Source of the DNA: Melitaea cinxia
Taxonomy: Eukaryota; Arthropoda; Insecta; Lepidoptera; Nymphalidae
Direction of reading: 5' to 3'
DNA length: 64,000 nt
Assembly (NCBI RefSeq): GCF_905220565.1
Contig: NC_059404.1
Span: 2,818,472 to 2,882,471, forward strand
Shown piece after piece: positions 22,168 to 32,204 of the stretch (position 1 is its first letter; the number at the start of each line of letters is the position of its first letter). Below the pieces are notes generated by a model, which saw only the letters and a program-made list of their open reading frames with translations, was not told where the DNA came from and did no database searches. The position numbers were made by a program, and so were the translations under genes.

Positions 22168-22578
22168 AACCGACTTCAATTTCATCGACGAGTAATATCG
22201 ACGTAGATCGACGAAATAATAGTCAATTAACTAGGTGTTATCAAAGATTACTCAAAAAGCAGTTATCAGATCTCAATAAAATTTATATGTGACCAAACAT
22301 ACACACATGACAAACATCAGCTTTCGATTAAATTAAAAATTATTAAAATCGGTACACCTAGTAAAAAGTTATTGTGGATTTTCTAGAGTTTCCCTCGATT
22401 TCTCTAGGATCCCATCATCAGATCCTAGTTTTCTTTTCATGGTACCAAACTAGGGATATCCCCTTTCCAATAAAAATTATTATCAAAATCGGTTCATCAA
22501 CGACGAAGTTATCGCCGAACATACATAAAATATATATACGGTCGAATTAAGTAACCTCCTCCTTTTTTGAAGTCGGTT
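22168..22578 (+). repeat. Family D element with terminal inverted repeats
   Basis: A 411-bp element bounded by 'aaccgacttcaa' (22168-22179) and its inverse 'ttgaagtcggtt' (22567-22578). Internal landmarks: 'catcgacgagtaat', 'gtgttatcaaagattactc', 'aaaatcggttcatcaacgacg', 'gaattaagtaacctcctcc'. No coding capacity; the structure fits a non-autonomous inverted-repeat element (MITE-like, inference). Other copies: 29162, 38011, 52379, and fragments at 12900 and 27775. Confidence 0.9.
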
Positions 22579-24279
22579 AAAAATAAATAAAAATCACTGC
22601 ATAGTTTTATACGCTACAAAGGAACAATATTATCTATGTGCAGTGTATTCAATGAGGGAGTTGAATGACCGTATTAATATTGGCTATCTTATTTTGCTTT
22701 TATATACAAAATAACAACTTAAGAGTCTAGCAGACATTGAGACCGTACCGTTGGTATCAGGTATAAAGTTGATTTTGATTTTAACCCAAGTATTCAATAT
22801 TTAATATTATATAAAGCAAATATTTGATTTTTATTTTGTTTGAGGATAAACTCATTTTAAAAATTCATTCACTAGTAAAATATTATGTTATCATTGAGAA
22901 GAAAATGGAACAGCTAAAATCGTGTAGTCCGTGAGCGAAGCCGCAGTAAAAAGTTAGTTTTTGTATAAAAATACAGATGCTGGAAATAATTCGTATTAAA
23001 ATTTTAAAGATATACGCTTTTATTTGTTCGGTCATTATTTACTAAAAACTTATTGAATCAGATTAAAACACTGAATACAATCACGTTCCTGCTATTAAAA
23101 ATATCGCGATAAATGTTAAAAAGCTTAAAGACTTAAGTAATCATTCCATATAATTACTGACTGTATAATATTGAAAGTAGGAGATAGAAGTCAGAATAAT
23201 AGCTTGCAAAGTTTTGGCTAAATATACCTAAAATTACCTTATTAAAATCTAAAATACCTATTATTTTGACTACTAGTTAAGATGGGGTAAATTCCACATC
23301 TTGCCCCACTGTGGGTACGCCCATGGTACGATGGCTGTTCTAGTGGAATTAATTCACTACATTTTGTATACATTATTTTCTACTAACGGTTATAATGTTT
23401 TTTAAATATCAGTAATGTTCTGAGCTAGAAACTCTGCAAAAAGATATGTAGGTTCTCATATGTAATGTATAATACATAAATACATTACATATGAGAACAT
23501 TACAATTAGCGGAGAACCTGGAAGTTTAGCGTAAAGTTATGGAGACCAAAGTTCAGCAGTGGACTGCAATAGACTGAAGCGATAATATTAAATATACAGT
23601 CGAGAGTAGTAATATAAGTAACTAGCTTCCGTCTGCGACTTCGTCCGCGTATAAAAGGTACTTTGGTCTAACGCTAACTTTAACCCGCACTTAAACTGTT
23701 TACGCAGCGCACGCAGCGGTAGCTCTTAAAAGGAAAAAATACCCAATTTTGAAACATTTTTCATTGGTGCTCCGCTCCTATTGATCTAAGCGTGATAATA
23801 TATAACCTATAGACTGTTTCGATAAATGGGCTATCTAACACAGAAATAATTTTTCAAATTGGACCAGTAGTTCCTGAACAAACAAACAAACAAATTCTTC
23901 AGTTTTATAATATTAGTATAGATTGAACGGAAACAATAACCAAGTGTTAACGTGAGTAAAATTTAGTGGGATTGAAATAAAGCGTAACTACTAATAATAT
24001 TTTGTGACAACTCTATAAATACTACTCAAGTGAAACATTTTCTCCTAACTTATGATCTGCTTTCATGGAATCTTGTACAGAAAGGAAAGTACAATAGAAA
24101 CTGAGGTGGTCATTTGTAAGCCTTGAAGAACTGACAGATTGTTTTCTATTTAGAGATATGATTTATATTTTGAGCGGACACGTGGGTGTCACTTCTAGCA
24201 TGTATATAAATGTATATATGAACCATTTTTTTAAATTTATTCCTTAGTCGTTTTTCATGAAAGACCTTCCGTATAAAAA
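22579..24279. other. Mostly unassigned; repeat scraps
   Basis: Contains a family E-like scrap near 22920-22950 ('cgtgagcgaagccgc'), another near 23625-23660 ('gacttcgtccgcgta') with family O-like sequence to 23930, an exact hairpin at 23452, and a family C 3' scrap at 23520-23585 ('agttcagcagtggactgcaat'). A GC-richer patch of unknown nature is at 23280-23345. Confidence 0.5.
23452..23498. repeat. Perfect 18-bp stem hairpin
   Basis: 'gttctcatatgtaatgta' (23452-23469) is followed after 11 nt by its exact reverse complement 'tacattacatatgagaac' (23481-23498). Confidence 0.95.
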
Positions 24280-24505
24280 AAAAATTGAATGAGTAAAATC
24301 TACTGAACGAATGCCCTCGTTACGTTTCTCGTAACGCCATCTATCTGAACCGTGTTAGGTTAGATGGCGTTACTTAATTCGTTTATTAACCTTTTGATAT
24401 GGTATTAATCTTTTTCTTAGACTAGTAAGCCTTTTTTATGCCTATTTAGACAGTCGATCTGAAGTACTCCAGTTGTGCGTCGGAGCTGACACACACACTT
24501 TTTTC
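24280..24505 (+). repeat. Family J dispersed repeat, copy 1
   Basis: 'gagtaaaatctactgaacga', 'taacgccatctatctg', 'atggtattaatctttttct', 'cagtcgatctgaagtactcc', 'agttgtgcgtcggagctgac' recur as the reverse complement at 39083-39322. About 230 bp, noncoding. Confidence 0.82.
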
Positions 24506-25086
24506 TTGCTTTTGGAGTTTATTATAACTTGTGTAAAATTTCTTGATAATATCATTCCGTAAACACATCACAAAAAGCAAACTTTAAAGAAAATAAGTCG
24601 AATAGATCAAGCGAATTCCGAGTTTTGCGCTTAGACATGCATTTAGTAAATCATTCTATTTTTGCAGATAAAAGATCTAAAATTGAATTAAGTCATTTTT
24701 TATATTATGTAATTGTATTGTAGTTGAAAATAGTAAGGCTATATAAATGAAAAATAATGAAGTCACAACTTTTAAAACATTGAAACAGTTTACACAACTA
24801 AAACTAAGCTTGTCTTTATTATCAGAAACAGCAAATGGACTATTGTATTGAGAATTTAAGCTGGTTCAAATATATGTATTTAGATTAACCGAACGCAAGT
24901 GGAGTTACTATAACATATCACGAGCAAAGTTTGAAATACTGCATCGTTTGGACTGCGCTTGTTGACTTCAAATTGATAAGAAATAAAATATGTCAATAAT
25001 TTAGAAACTAAGCTGAAACACAGTTTAGAATTTGAGTTATTAGGGTTAGTCATAGAACACATGATTCATTCGAGATGAACTGGAAT
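24506..25086. other. Unassigned AT-rich DNA
   Basis: Nothing supported. Confidence 0.4.
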
Positions 25087-25195
25087 TTTTATTTATTTAT
25101 TCATACTTTATTGTAAACCACAAATATATTACACACAAACCATAAAGATATTAGTTACAGACTATTATCTTATTACTCTTATCGAGCCTACTAGA
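25087..25195 (-). repeat. LINE 3' end, family K fragment
   Basis: 'atactttattgtaaaccac', 'aaatatattacacacaaac' and 'agttacagac' are the reverse complement of the family K tail seen at 28800 and 55254. Confidence 0.75.
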
Positions 25196-25207
25196 ATTAG
25201 TTGCAAT

Positions 25208-25525
25208 GATGGCAAGAGACCTGATGGATTGACGTTGGTTCCCTGGGAAAGGGGACGGGCGCTTTTGTGGGACGCAACCTGCGTTGACACACTTGCTCCG
25301 TCTCATGTTAGGGAAACAGCCTTAAAAGCGGGAGCCGCAGCGGAAAAAGCTGAAACGACTAAACGGCACAAATATTCGTCACTAATTCCAAATCACATCT
25401 TTGTGCCGTTTGCAGTCGAATCACTTGGACCTTGGAGTAGCATTTCTAAAGTAAAGCTCCCATCGATTCGGAATGTTGATTCTGAGGAGAAGAATCGGAA
25501 AGAAACTCCGCAGTTACTCTTTTGA
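25208..25525 (+). pseudogene. Non-LTR retrotransposon ORF C-terminal fragment
   Basis: The plus frame reads GKRPDGLTLVPWERGRALLW, then DATCVDTLAPSH, EKAETTKRHKYSSL and FVPFAVESLGPW. This W-x3-R-x-L-x-WD-T-C-V-DT-[FL]-APSH ... KYxxL ... F-P-A-ETLGPW pattern is one I know from the region following the reverse transcriptase in many animal LINE-type polyproteins (recalled, not searched). The frame then runs into the noncoding family F 3' region (VKLPSIRNVDSEEKN...) and stops near 25525. Only about 75 residues of true coding remain, so it is a 5'-truncated dead copy. Confidence 0.75.
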
Positions 25526-26163
25526 AAATAGTATACAAACTGTGTTTTAGTACAAAATTGAATGAAATACAGCGTCACTAAGTTAACACATCTTTATTAT
25601 CTAAGAACGATATTTAAAAATATATTTTTCTCTCTTAAACACAAGAGAAACCGCGGTTAAATATCACCATTAGGAAAGGTCAGCGTTACTGTTTCACATG
25701 ATGGAACTTCCCATATTTCTTTCATACCTCAGGCCTTATATCATTTTCTACGAAGTAATATCCAAAAAATATATTTTTGACTTAATTATTGACTACATAG
25801 TGCCTTCAAAGAAATAATTAAAAATCTATGTACACTAATTTTTGCTACACTACGTACTATGTACGTTACAATGTAAACTAGTTTTACTTTAAATACAATA
25901 ATATTTGTATGTACTTAGATGATAGAACAATATTGTTGAATCTGTATTCAGATTTACGACTTTATTAGTATTAATGCGAAACTTCAGTTTGTATGATTTG
26001 TTTGTATGTATACTTACTATGACTGGTCTATGTATAGCTGTGGACTGCAATAGGCTGAAAAGACTGACATAACTGGTCCATTTGGTTAGTGATTATGCTT
26101 TTGACTCCAGGTACGAGACTTCATGGTGAACATTATAAATGATTTTAAATCAATTCTAGAAAT
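25526..26163. other. Unassigned AT-rich DNA with one family C tail
   Basis: Only a 30-bp family C 3' scrap ('gtggactgcaataggctgaa', about 26038-26058) is recognised. Confidence 0.45.
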
Positions 26164-26350
26164 AAAATTACGAAACTGTACGTGTACACAATAACTACAA
26201 ACACAAAATTACGAAACTGTACGTGTACACAATAACTACAAACACAAAATTACAAAACTGTATGTGTACACAATAACTACAAACACAAAATTACAAAACT
26301 GTGTGTACACAACAACTACAAACACAAAATTACAAAACTGCATGTGTCAG
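26164..26350 (+). repeat. 41-bp minisatellite, ~4.6 copies
   Basis: Units start at 26164, 26205, 26246, 26287 and 26326. Consensus begins 'aaaattacgaaactgt' and ends 'caataactacaaacac'. The fourth unit is 39 bp (a 2-bp deletion), the last is partial. Units 1 and 2 are identical; later units carry shared substitutions (cgaa to caaa). Confidence 0.96.
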
Positions 26351-26354
26351 GAGC

Positions 26355-26475
26355 TACTGTTTCGAATTGAAAAATTATTTGTGTTGGATAGCCTGTTTAC
26401 CGAGGAAAGATATAGGCTATTTTTTCCCTCAAATTAACACGAGTTACTTCTCAGGGTACAGCTAGTGTTTTATAT
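26355..26475 (+). repeat. Family O repeat fragment
   Basis: 'cgaattgaaaaattat', 'gtgttggatagcc', 'tttaccgaggaaag', 'ataggctattttttc', 'cagggtacagctagtg' recur at 51290-51440 and 63596-63705. Confidence 0.8.
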
Positions 26476-26480
26476 ATTCA

Positions 26481-26662
26481 CTAGCGATCTGCCCGGCTTT
26501 GCACAGTTGCAAAAACTATCAGTGTTCCTCTACTAAACACATATTATACACATAAATCTTCCTCTTATATACTAAAGAAAATCGCATCAAAATCCGTTGC
26601 GTAGTTTTAAAGGTCTAAGCATACAGACAGCGGGAAGCGACTTTGTTTTATAATATGTAATG
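26481..26662 (+). repeat. Family G repeat
   Basis: 'ctagcgatctgcccggctttg', 'cagtgttcctctacta', 'aaagaaaatcgcatcaaaatcc' and 'gttgcgtagtttta' recur at 56991-57262 (+) and at 33285-33555 (-). Noncoding dispersed element. Confidence 0.82.
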
Positions 26663-27473
26663 ACTTAAAAAAATACGCGTGTTTATGTGCGCCTGTTTAG
26701 CATATTGCAACGTGTGAAGTACAACTTAGAACAATCTTAACAAACGGAAACAAATAAATTAATATTCCTTGCAAGCAAAGCAATATATGATCACTAGTAA
26801 ATTGTTCCAGTTCGAATTAGTTATTAATTACTTACCAGCAAGTATCGATTTGTTGGTCCTTTATTACTTTGGATAACTAAACTTTTACGGTTGATCACAT
26901 TAACACAAAGACGTTTGGTTGACGACAAGGCATCTCTCGTGAATACTTGGATTTAATCGTGACACCTAATAATGAAATGAAATAAAACTATTTATTTTTA
27001 TGTTTCGCTATTAGGTATGAATAAGCCATACTCACACTAAACGAATGTCAATAAAAATATAGATTCACAAAAAAAGTTAAGGTAGCAAATTATATTCAAC
27101 GTCGATAGAATTTAAAAAAAAAAATTACATATAGACATTTGGTACACTACAACCTTAGGTAATGTACCAAGTGTTATCTAGCAACCTGAACTTAGTCACA
27201 ATATTTAATCAACACTAAATCCTAATGTCTCGTTACACATTACCCTTCCTATTAAATCCTCCGCTTTATTAAATATTACAATAAATTAATTAATGTCCTT
27301 GTGTATATATTCTTTAAGGTAAATATTATTTAAGGTTCGAAATAACGGTTTAGTTTCTGTGATTCGTAAATTAAGAATAATATTAATCCATTATTTTCTA
27401 GAAAAAAGGGTTTTGTACAAAATAACTATAAATAACTATTTTTATATATACTAGTTAAAACAATATTTTTGAT
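26663..27473. other. Unassigned AT-rich DNA
   Basis: Nothing supported. Confidence 0.4.
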
Positions 27474-27733
27474 CGTTCTACAAGCAAGTTTTGAAGTTGT
27501 TTGTTTGTGCAGTCCTTGTGGGTCTCCCCACCGTGCCTCGGAGAGCAAGTTAAGCCGTCGGTCCCGGTTGTTATCATGTACACCTGATAGCGATCGTTAC
27601 TCATAGAAGGCAATATATCCGCTAAACCGCATTGGAGCAGCGTGGTGGATTAAGCTCTGATCCTTCTTCTACATGGGGAAAGAGGCCCATGCCCAGTGGT
27701 GGGATATTATAGACTGAAGCGTTCTACAAGCAA
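27474..27733 (+). repeat. SINE family B, 5'-truncated, with 14-bp TSD
   Basis: Perfect 14-bp direct repeats 'cgttctacaagcaa' at 27474-27487 and 27720-27733 flank a body that starts inside the element ('gtgcagtccttgtgggtctcc') and runs to the normal 3' end ('gcccagtggtgggatatta'). Confidence 0.94.
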
Positions 27734-27774
27734 TGTGTGTTACAATATACATAGGCGAAAAAATATTGATTATA

Positions 27775-27935
27775 TACGCATTATTAGGGCCTAAAAAAAT
27801 ACGAGACAACATGACAAGCATCGCCATTTGATTAAAAAAGAACAATCATAATCGGTACACCCAGCAAAAAGTTATTTGGTAACAAACATAAAAACAAAAA
27901 GAAGAGAACGCAGTCAAACGCAAAACCTATTTTTA
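27775..27935 (+). repeat. Family D fragment
   Basis: 'acatgacaagcatcgcc', 'aatcggtacacccagcaaaaagttat' match the central part of family D; the ends are lost. Confidence 0.6.
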
Positions 27936-28799
27936 ATAAACTGATTTAAACGATAATACAAACATTTCATTATAATTAGCAATGTTGTGTGATAAAGATT
28001 CAATTGATAGCAAGGTGCCGGCCCACGTAGCAGTAATCAAGTGGAAGATTAACTTTCTTGGTATATGAAGATAGTATATTATATTAAACACGTTTTATGA
28101 TAGTATACGTATTCTCACACACACTTTTTTATTTATTGCAAGCGATTTAAGCTTGATAGTAGCTTATAAGGTGGCCTAAGATGGTGATATTACAGCCTTG
28201 GCACGTAACCTTTCAATAACTAATCTTATTTACTGAAAAGGGCCCAGATAGTTACGAGTTTTGCCAACCATAAAGGAAGCATTAACGTATTACTTGTAAA
28301 TTGTCAATAATTACAGCTTAATGGAGATTAAACGTTGATCTTTTAAATGGGGACACCCTTTGCCATATTTACGTATTGTCGTAATCATAATAATGCCGGT
28401 TCAAAAACACACAGAACACACAAACCCAAACGCTTAGACTACGAGAAATATCTGCATGGCCTATAAGAATTTTCGAAGTAAAACTTCTTTGCCCAGGCTT
28501 GACTTGGGAAGTAAGTTGGTGAATGAATAACGAGAGCGTTATGAAAAGTGTTTTCGGGCGAAGTGAACGGAAGATAAGAGGAAGATGTATGATAGATGGA
28601 GCTAAGAAGTTTTGCTCCAGTCATGTGATCTAAAGCACACGTTTTTTAAATTAGCCGGAATCGAACATGCAATTGCCAGCGCAATAGAAAGTGCTTCGAT
28701 TTTTTAAAAAAGGTAGGTAGAGGCATATGAAAAATAAGCCATGGCTCAAAATTAATTGAATAATAATAATTGGTCTAGGCTTATAACTTAATTAAAATA
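27936..28799. other. Mostly unassigned; SINE head scrap
   Basis: 28398-28470 ('ccggttcaaaaacacacaga', 'gactacgagaaatatctgc') is a diverged minus-strand SINE head. Nothing else is supported. Confidence 0.45.
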
Positions 28800-29090
28800 T
28801 TTATGTATTTTTTATAAAAATACTAATAATAATAATAATAAATGCTTTTTTTTATTATAAGTATTAGAATGTAGACATTTGTATGTAAGTTTATTATACA
28901 TCTACACCACCTACGCAATTTTGATAAAAAGTTTCCTTTTTATGTCTGGGTTGTCTGAAAGAAATGGCTAATTAGCCATAAGTCCACCAATTGTACTCCA
29001 CTGTCTGTAACTATCTTTATGCTTTGTTCGTAATATATTTGTGGAGTACAATAAAGTATAAAATAAAATAATAAATAAATAATAAAATAT
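28800..29090 (+). repeat. LINE 3' end, family K
   Basis: 'gaatgtagacatttgtatg', 'catctacaccacctacgc', 'ggctaattagccataag', 'ctttatgctttgttcg', 'gtacaataaagtataaaa' with an AAT-rich tail. Nearly the same sequence is inserted at 55254-55564. AATAAA near the end fits a polyadenylation signal of a non-LTR element. Confidence 0.82.
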
Positions 29091-29161
29091 TTTGTATCGT
29101 GTTAGACACAGATTACGATTTTTTATATAATTTCTTAATCTGCAACGAATTATGTTATTTT

Positions 29162-29388
29162 AAACCGACTTTAAAAACTGGAGGATGTTCTCAATTCGAC
29201 TGTTTTTTATGTACTTATTGATGGGTAAATTGATCTCAGAAAAACTTTTGAAATCAAAAGTTAGTGCTTGTCACATGGTCCCATTTAAATTTGATTGAGA
29301 TCTGACCAGTACTTCTTGTGTTATCTCTAATAATGCATATTTATTTGACTATTTTTTGTCTACCTACGTTATTTGACTGATCGATGTA
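29162..29388 (-). repeat. Family D element, left part (split by transposon)
   Basis: Starts 'aaccgactttaaaaactgg', followed by 'gttctcaattcgactg', i.e. the inverse of the family D right end, and runs to '...gactgatcgatgTA', where the pogo-like element inserted. The remainder, 'attgaagtcggtt', continues at 32185-32201 after the element. Removing 29389-32186 restores 'gatcgatgtaattgaagtc', which matches other family D copies. Confidence 0.9.
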
Positions 29389-29414
29389 GGGTCATTGCGC
29401 CTGTTCGCGTCCAC
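29389..29414 (+). repeat. Left terminal inverted repeat of the pogo-like element
   Basis: Begins GGGTCATTGCGCCTG and ends CGCGTCCAC; exact inverse of 32159-32184. Confidence 0.97.
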
Positions 29415-29596
29415 TTAGTGCAGTTGGCAAGTTTGAAGAAGAAAATAAAAATGTAGCCGCACTAATTTCGATGAAAAATTTATTTACTGTATTCATTATA
29501 TAGTCTATTTAAAGATTAATTTTCAGTTTTGTTCGAAACATCTTGTTATTATTTTATTTAAATACAAACTTCAGAATTAGGCGATTTACCCAGTTT

Positions 29597-29646
29597 GCGT
29601 CCATAAAATCCAATTTGCGTCCACCCGCTGGACCACTTCGCGTCCA
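29597..29646 (+). repeat. Left subterminal GCGTCCA cluster
   Basis: GCGTCCA occurs at 29597, 29617 and 29640, in addition to the copy within the terminal repeat, all in the same orientation, which mirrors the cluster near the right end. Likely transposase-binding repeats (inference). Confidence 0.8.
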
Positions 29647-29944
29647 CCAGCTTAGAAAAGGAATAAAGAGGTGATATTTTTATGATAATGTAAAGAGAGA
29701 TTGGATTTTAATAATTTATTTATTGCAGAATTATAGTTATTTAAAAATCAACATATTAACATTAATAAATCACTATAAAGAAAATAATACACCTATTTAT
29801 TCTTCTAAACATTGATAGAACTTAAAATTAAAAAAGAAATTAGGTACCTATGTAGTCAGTAAATAGTAATTTCACTTTTAAAATTCAACAATTATCTGTT
29901 CTGTGAATTTTAAAAGAATCTAAGCAAGCTAAAGATCAGCCTGC

Positions 29945-30243
29945 AATTACAATCACAGCAGCCTTTCGCAGTCGAATACTGGACATAGGCCTCGACAAGT
30001 TCACTCCTGTTTTTTGCACATAGTCACCACGCTGGGTAGACGGGTTGGTAACCGCAGGCCTGGCATTGTCGTACCGAAGTCGCTGCTGCCCGTCTTCATC
30101 CCGTGTATTTCAAAGCCAGCAGTTGGATGGATATCCCGCCATCGGTCGGCTTTTTAAGTTCCGAGGTAGTAGTGGAACTTAGTCGCCTCTTACGACACCC
30201 ACGGGAAGAGAGTGTTTATATTCTTTGATGCCGTAAGCACACA
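29945..30243 (-). repeat. Family C retroposon inside the pogo-like element
   Basis: Reverse complement of family C with internal deletions: 'ggacataggcctcgacaag', 'cacgctgggtagacgggttgg', 'gtatttcaaagccagcagttgg', 'cccgccatcggtcggctt', 'cgacacccacgggaagag', 'gccgtaagcacacatc'. Confidence 0.9.
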
Positions 30244-30372
30244 TCACCACAAAGATCAGCCTTGATTAATAATAATTATGGAAACAAAATACGAGGTGGA
30301 CACATATCTCCATTCGCATTAAATATTAATAATACCGCTGTTTTCTTCGTCGTTACTTGGTTTTATTTGATA

Positions 30373-30600
30373 CTAGCTGTGCTCGCGACTTCATCCGCGT
30401 GGAATTATAATTATAATAAAAAAATATTGTTCTGTTCGTAGAATTACAAAATAAATAAATTTCTAAAATAAAAGTAGCCTAAGTTACTCCTTATTTCATT
30501 AGCTATCTAGATGGTAACGTCAAAATCAGTCCAGTCGATTCAGTGATTAGCCGGAGCAAACAGACAGACAGACAGAGAGACAAAAATTCTAAAAAATGTT
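30373..30600 (-). repeat. Family E element inside the pogo-like element
   Basis: 'ctagctgtgctcgcgacttc' at the left and 'cagacagacagacagagagac' at the right; inverse of the 48418 and 61125 copies. Confidence 0.8.
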
Positions 30601-31345
30601 TTTATTTATTTATTTATTTTATTTTCTTACATCTAATATTACAGGCATAACCCAATTCATTTGACATAGTAAAGGAGACAAAAAGCAAAAAGAAAAAATG
30701 TTAAACTATAATTAAAAAAGAATTAGCTGACTTGAACATAATACTAAAAACAAAACAATAATAAATATAAAAATATTAAATTCATTTCTCATAACATATT
30801 ATATACAAAGTAACTTTTGCGAATTCACTCTACGAACAAGAAAAAAAGTCTAGTGTGTCCACCACGCCACCAGCCACCAAGTTCAGCGTTCTGACTGAAC
30901 GATCAAGGGGGCCGTTGCGCACTAGCTCGGTTCTGCCGTGAGGTACTGCAAATAAGCTCGGTCGCGTTGTAGATGATACCTGTCGGGTACGCTCAAACCT
31001 ACCCACTGCAGTACCCCTGGATTATTGACAACAACGCGGAATAATTTTAAAATATAAGTTGCCAGAGTCAGTTCTCTCCTAGTCTCCAACTTGTTGTATC
31101 CAACCATGCCCAATACAAACAATGTTGGATACAAGGGATACACGCCATAAAGCCTATGGTAAAGAAACCTGGTGAATTTATTTTGAATACGTTCCAGTAT
31201 GAGACTGTATTTGACTTCATGTGGAGACCATACTACCGCATTATACTCAAGCTGACTTCTTATTAGGGCAGTACAGTAAAGAGATTGCTTATTTTGGTAT
31301 ATGTACCGTGTATAAATCAATATGCATTTAGTAAAAAGCTGTTAC
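30601..31345 (-). pseudogene. Jockey-clade LINE, 3' fragment with RT C-terminus
   Basis: The minus frame (31320 to 30922) carries the region after the reverse transcriptase catalytic core: YCTALIRSQLEYNAVVWSPH, LERIQNKFTRFLYHRLYG, YPTLFVLGMVGYNKLETRRE, LTLATYILKLFR, then DRYHLQRDRAYLQYL. This [LV]RS-x-LEY...W-P[HY]...[IV]E-x-[IV]QNKF...RR-x-L pattern is typical of Jockey/CR1-type LINEs (recalled). The frame breaks near 30925; the continuation LNLVAGGVVDTLDFFSCS lies in another frame. The 3' end is an A/T-rich '(aaataaat)n' tail at 30601-30625, preceded by 'gggttatgcctgtaatatt', also present at 48960. No catalytic YxDD region remains, so it is a 5'-truncated dead copy. Confidence 0.85.
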
Positions 31346-31377
31346 TTTAATATTACAAACAGACACTCCAATTTTAT

Positions 31378-31572
31378 TTATTTGTGTAGATAAGTTTTGT
31401 ACCCTCTTGGTCTGCACCCACTGATTTTGTCCAATATCGGAATAGCATATTTTTGCATAGGTGCCTGTCTTACCGATTTCTTCTTCTCTTGAATGTCATG
31501 CAAATCTTCCCTTAAATCTTCCTCTGTGTATGTTCTTTTTTCCATCTTCTTTCTTATCTGCAAAGAACTCAT
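31378..31572 (-). pseudogene. Pipsqueak-type HTH exon of transposase
   Basis: Reads MSSLQIRKKMEKRTYTEEDL, then REDLHDIQEKKKSVRQA, QKYAIPILDKISGCRPRG. The pattern R-x-Y-[TS]-x-[ED]-x-L-x-x-A-[LI]-x-x-[IV]-x-x-G-x-x-S-[VI]-[RH]-x-A-x-x-x-[YF]-x-[IV]-P-x-x-T-[LI] is that of the pipsqueak HTH at the N-terminus of pogo/Tigger-type transposases; here the usual A after DL and the G of 'EGK' are changed and a 'STL' is replaced by 'IL'. A splice donor AGAGG|gtacaa (gt at 31402-31401) directly after RPRG suggests the original exon end, which explains the short nonsense tail YKTYLHK. The catalytic exons are absent. Confidence 0.75.
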
Positions 31573-31677
31573 CTTAAACAGAAAAAAATAAGAAAGAAAT
31601 TACTTATTTCATTCAAAGTAGAATAGGTATTAAACTTTTAGTTTTATGTATTAAACTTATAGAATTAATTTAAAAAA

Positions 31678-31780
31678 TGGACGCGATTTAGTTTTATTAT
31701 TAATCCCTTTAGGTATAGTTTGCGTCCATTGCGGACGCAAAGTGGAAGTTTTATAAATTCGGTTTATTAGTTCGCGTCCA
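31678..31780 (-). repeat. Right subterminal GCGTCCA/TGGACGC cluster
   Basis: TGGACGC or GCGTCCA at 31678, 31722 and 31774, plus a near-copy GCGGACGC at 31731, and a further TGGACGC at 32142. Counterpart of the left cluster. Confidence 0.78.
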
Positions 31781-32158
31781 CCTTATTTTAACTGTTAACT
31801 ATAAAAAAAATAAGCAAATTCATAATTATTATAATTCCTTTTATCATAACCAACGCCTAGAAACAGCTATGTATCCAAAATAGACATAAAACAATAAAAG
31901 ACTCACCTTCAAACGAACCGCTGCCCACTATTTTCTTCTCATTATTCCGTGCCTTCGCGCTCTCTTGTTGAACAGCCCTCACTAACTATTTTTTTTTACC
32001 CAGGATTGCTTGGACACACGGAACTTTTGCCTATGCGTACGTGCCTCTTATACATTGAGGTATTAGCCGGTAATTATTTTTCGACTTATTGGTGTCTTAG
32101 TATACTTAATTTCGAGACTTTTCAAAGTGAGATCCGTAAAATGGACGCGAATTGGGCG

Positions 32159-32184
32159 GTGGACGCGAACAGGCGCAATGACCC
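32159..32184 (-). repeat. Right terminal inverted repeat of the pogo-like element
   Basis: Exact inverse of 29389-29414, followed by TA and then the second half of the interrupted family D copy. Confidence 0.97.
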
Positions 32185-32204
32185 TAATTGAAGTCGGTTT
32201 TTTT
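32185..32204 (-). repeat. Family D element, right part
   Basis: 'taattgaagtcggttttttt' completes the copy whose other part ends at 29388. Confidence 0.88.

Larger units (their letters stand above)
29387..32186 (-). mobile_element. Pogo/Tigger-like DNA transposon with pipsqueak HTH remnant
   Basis: A 2796-bp element (29389-32184) bounded by perfect 26-bp terminal inverted repeats beginning GGGTCATTGCGCCTG (29389-29414; inverse at 32159-32184) and flanked on both sides by TA (29387-29388, 32185-32186), the target duplication of the Tc1-mariner-pogo superfamily. Inside both ends are extra GCGTCCA motifs. A minus-strand ORF (31378-31572) encodes an HTH of the pipsqueak type, as found at the N-terminus of pogo/Tigger-like transposases. 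No DDE catalytic domain is left: the interior holds later insertions (family C at 29945, family E at 30373, a LINE at 30601). It is itself inserted in a family D element. It is non-autonomous in its present state. Confidence 0.88.

Noticed and set aside
26164..26350. CRISPR-like array
   Set aside because: Head-to-tail units with no unique spacers; a eukaryotic minisatellite.
31949..32191. 80-codon plus ORF
   Set aside because: Covers the right end of the pogo-like element, including its terminal repeat, on the strand opposite the transposase.
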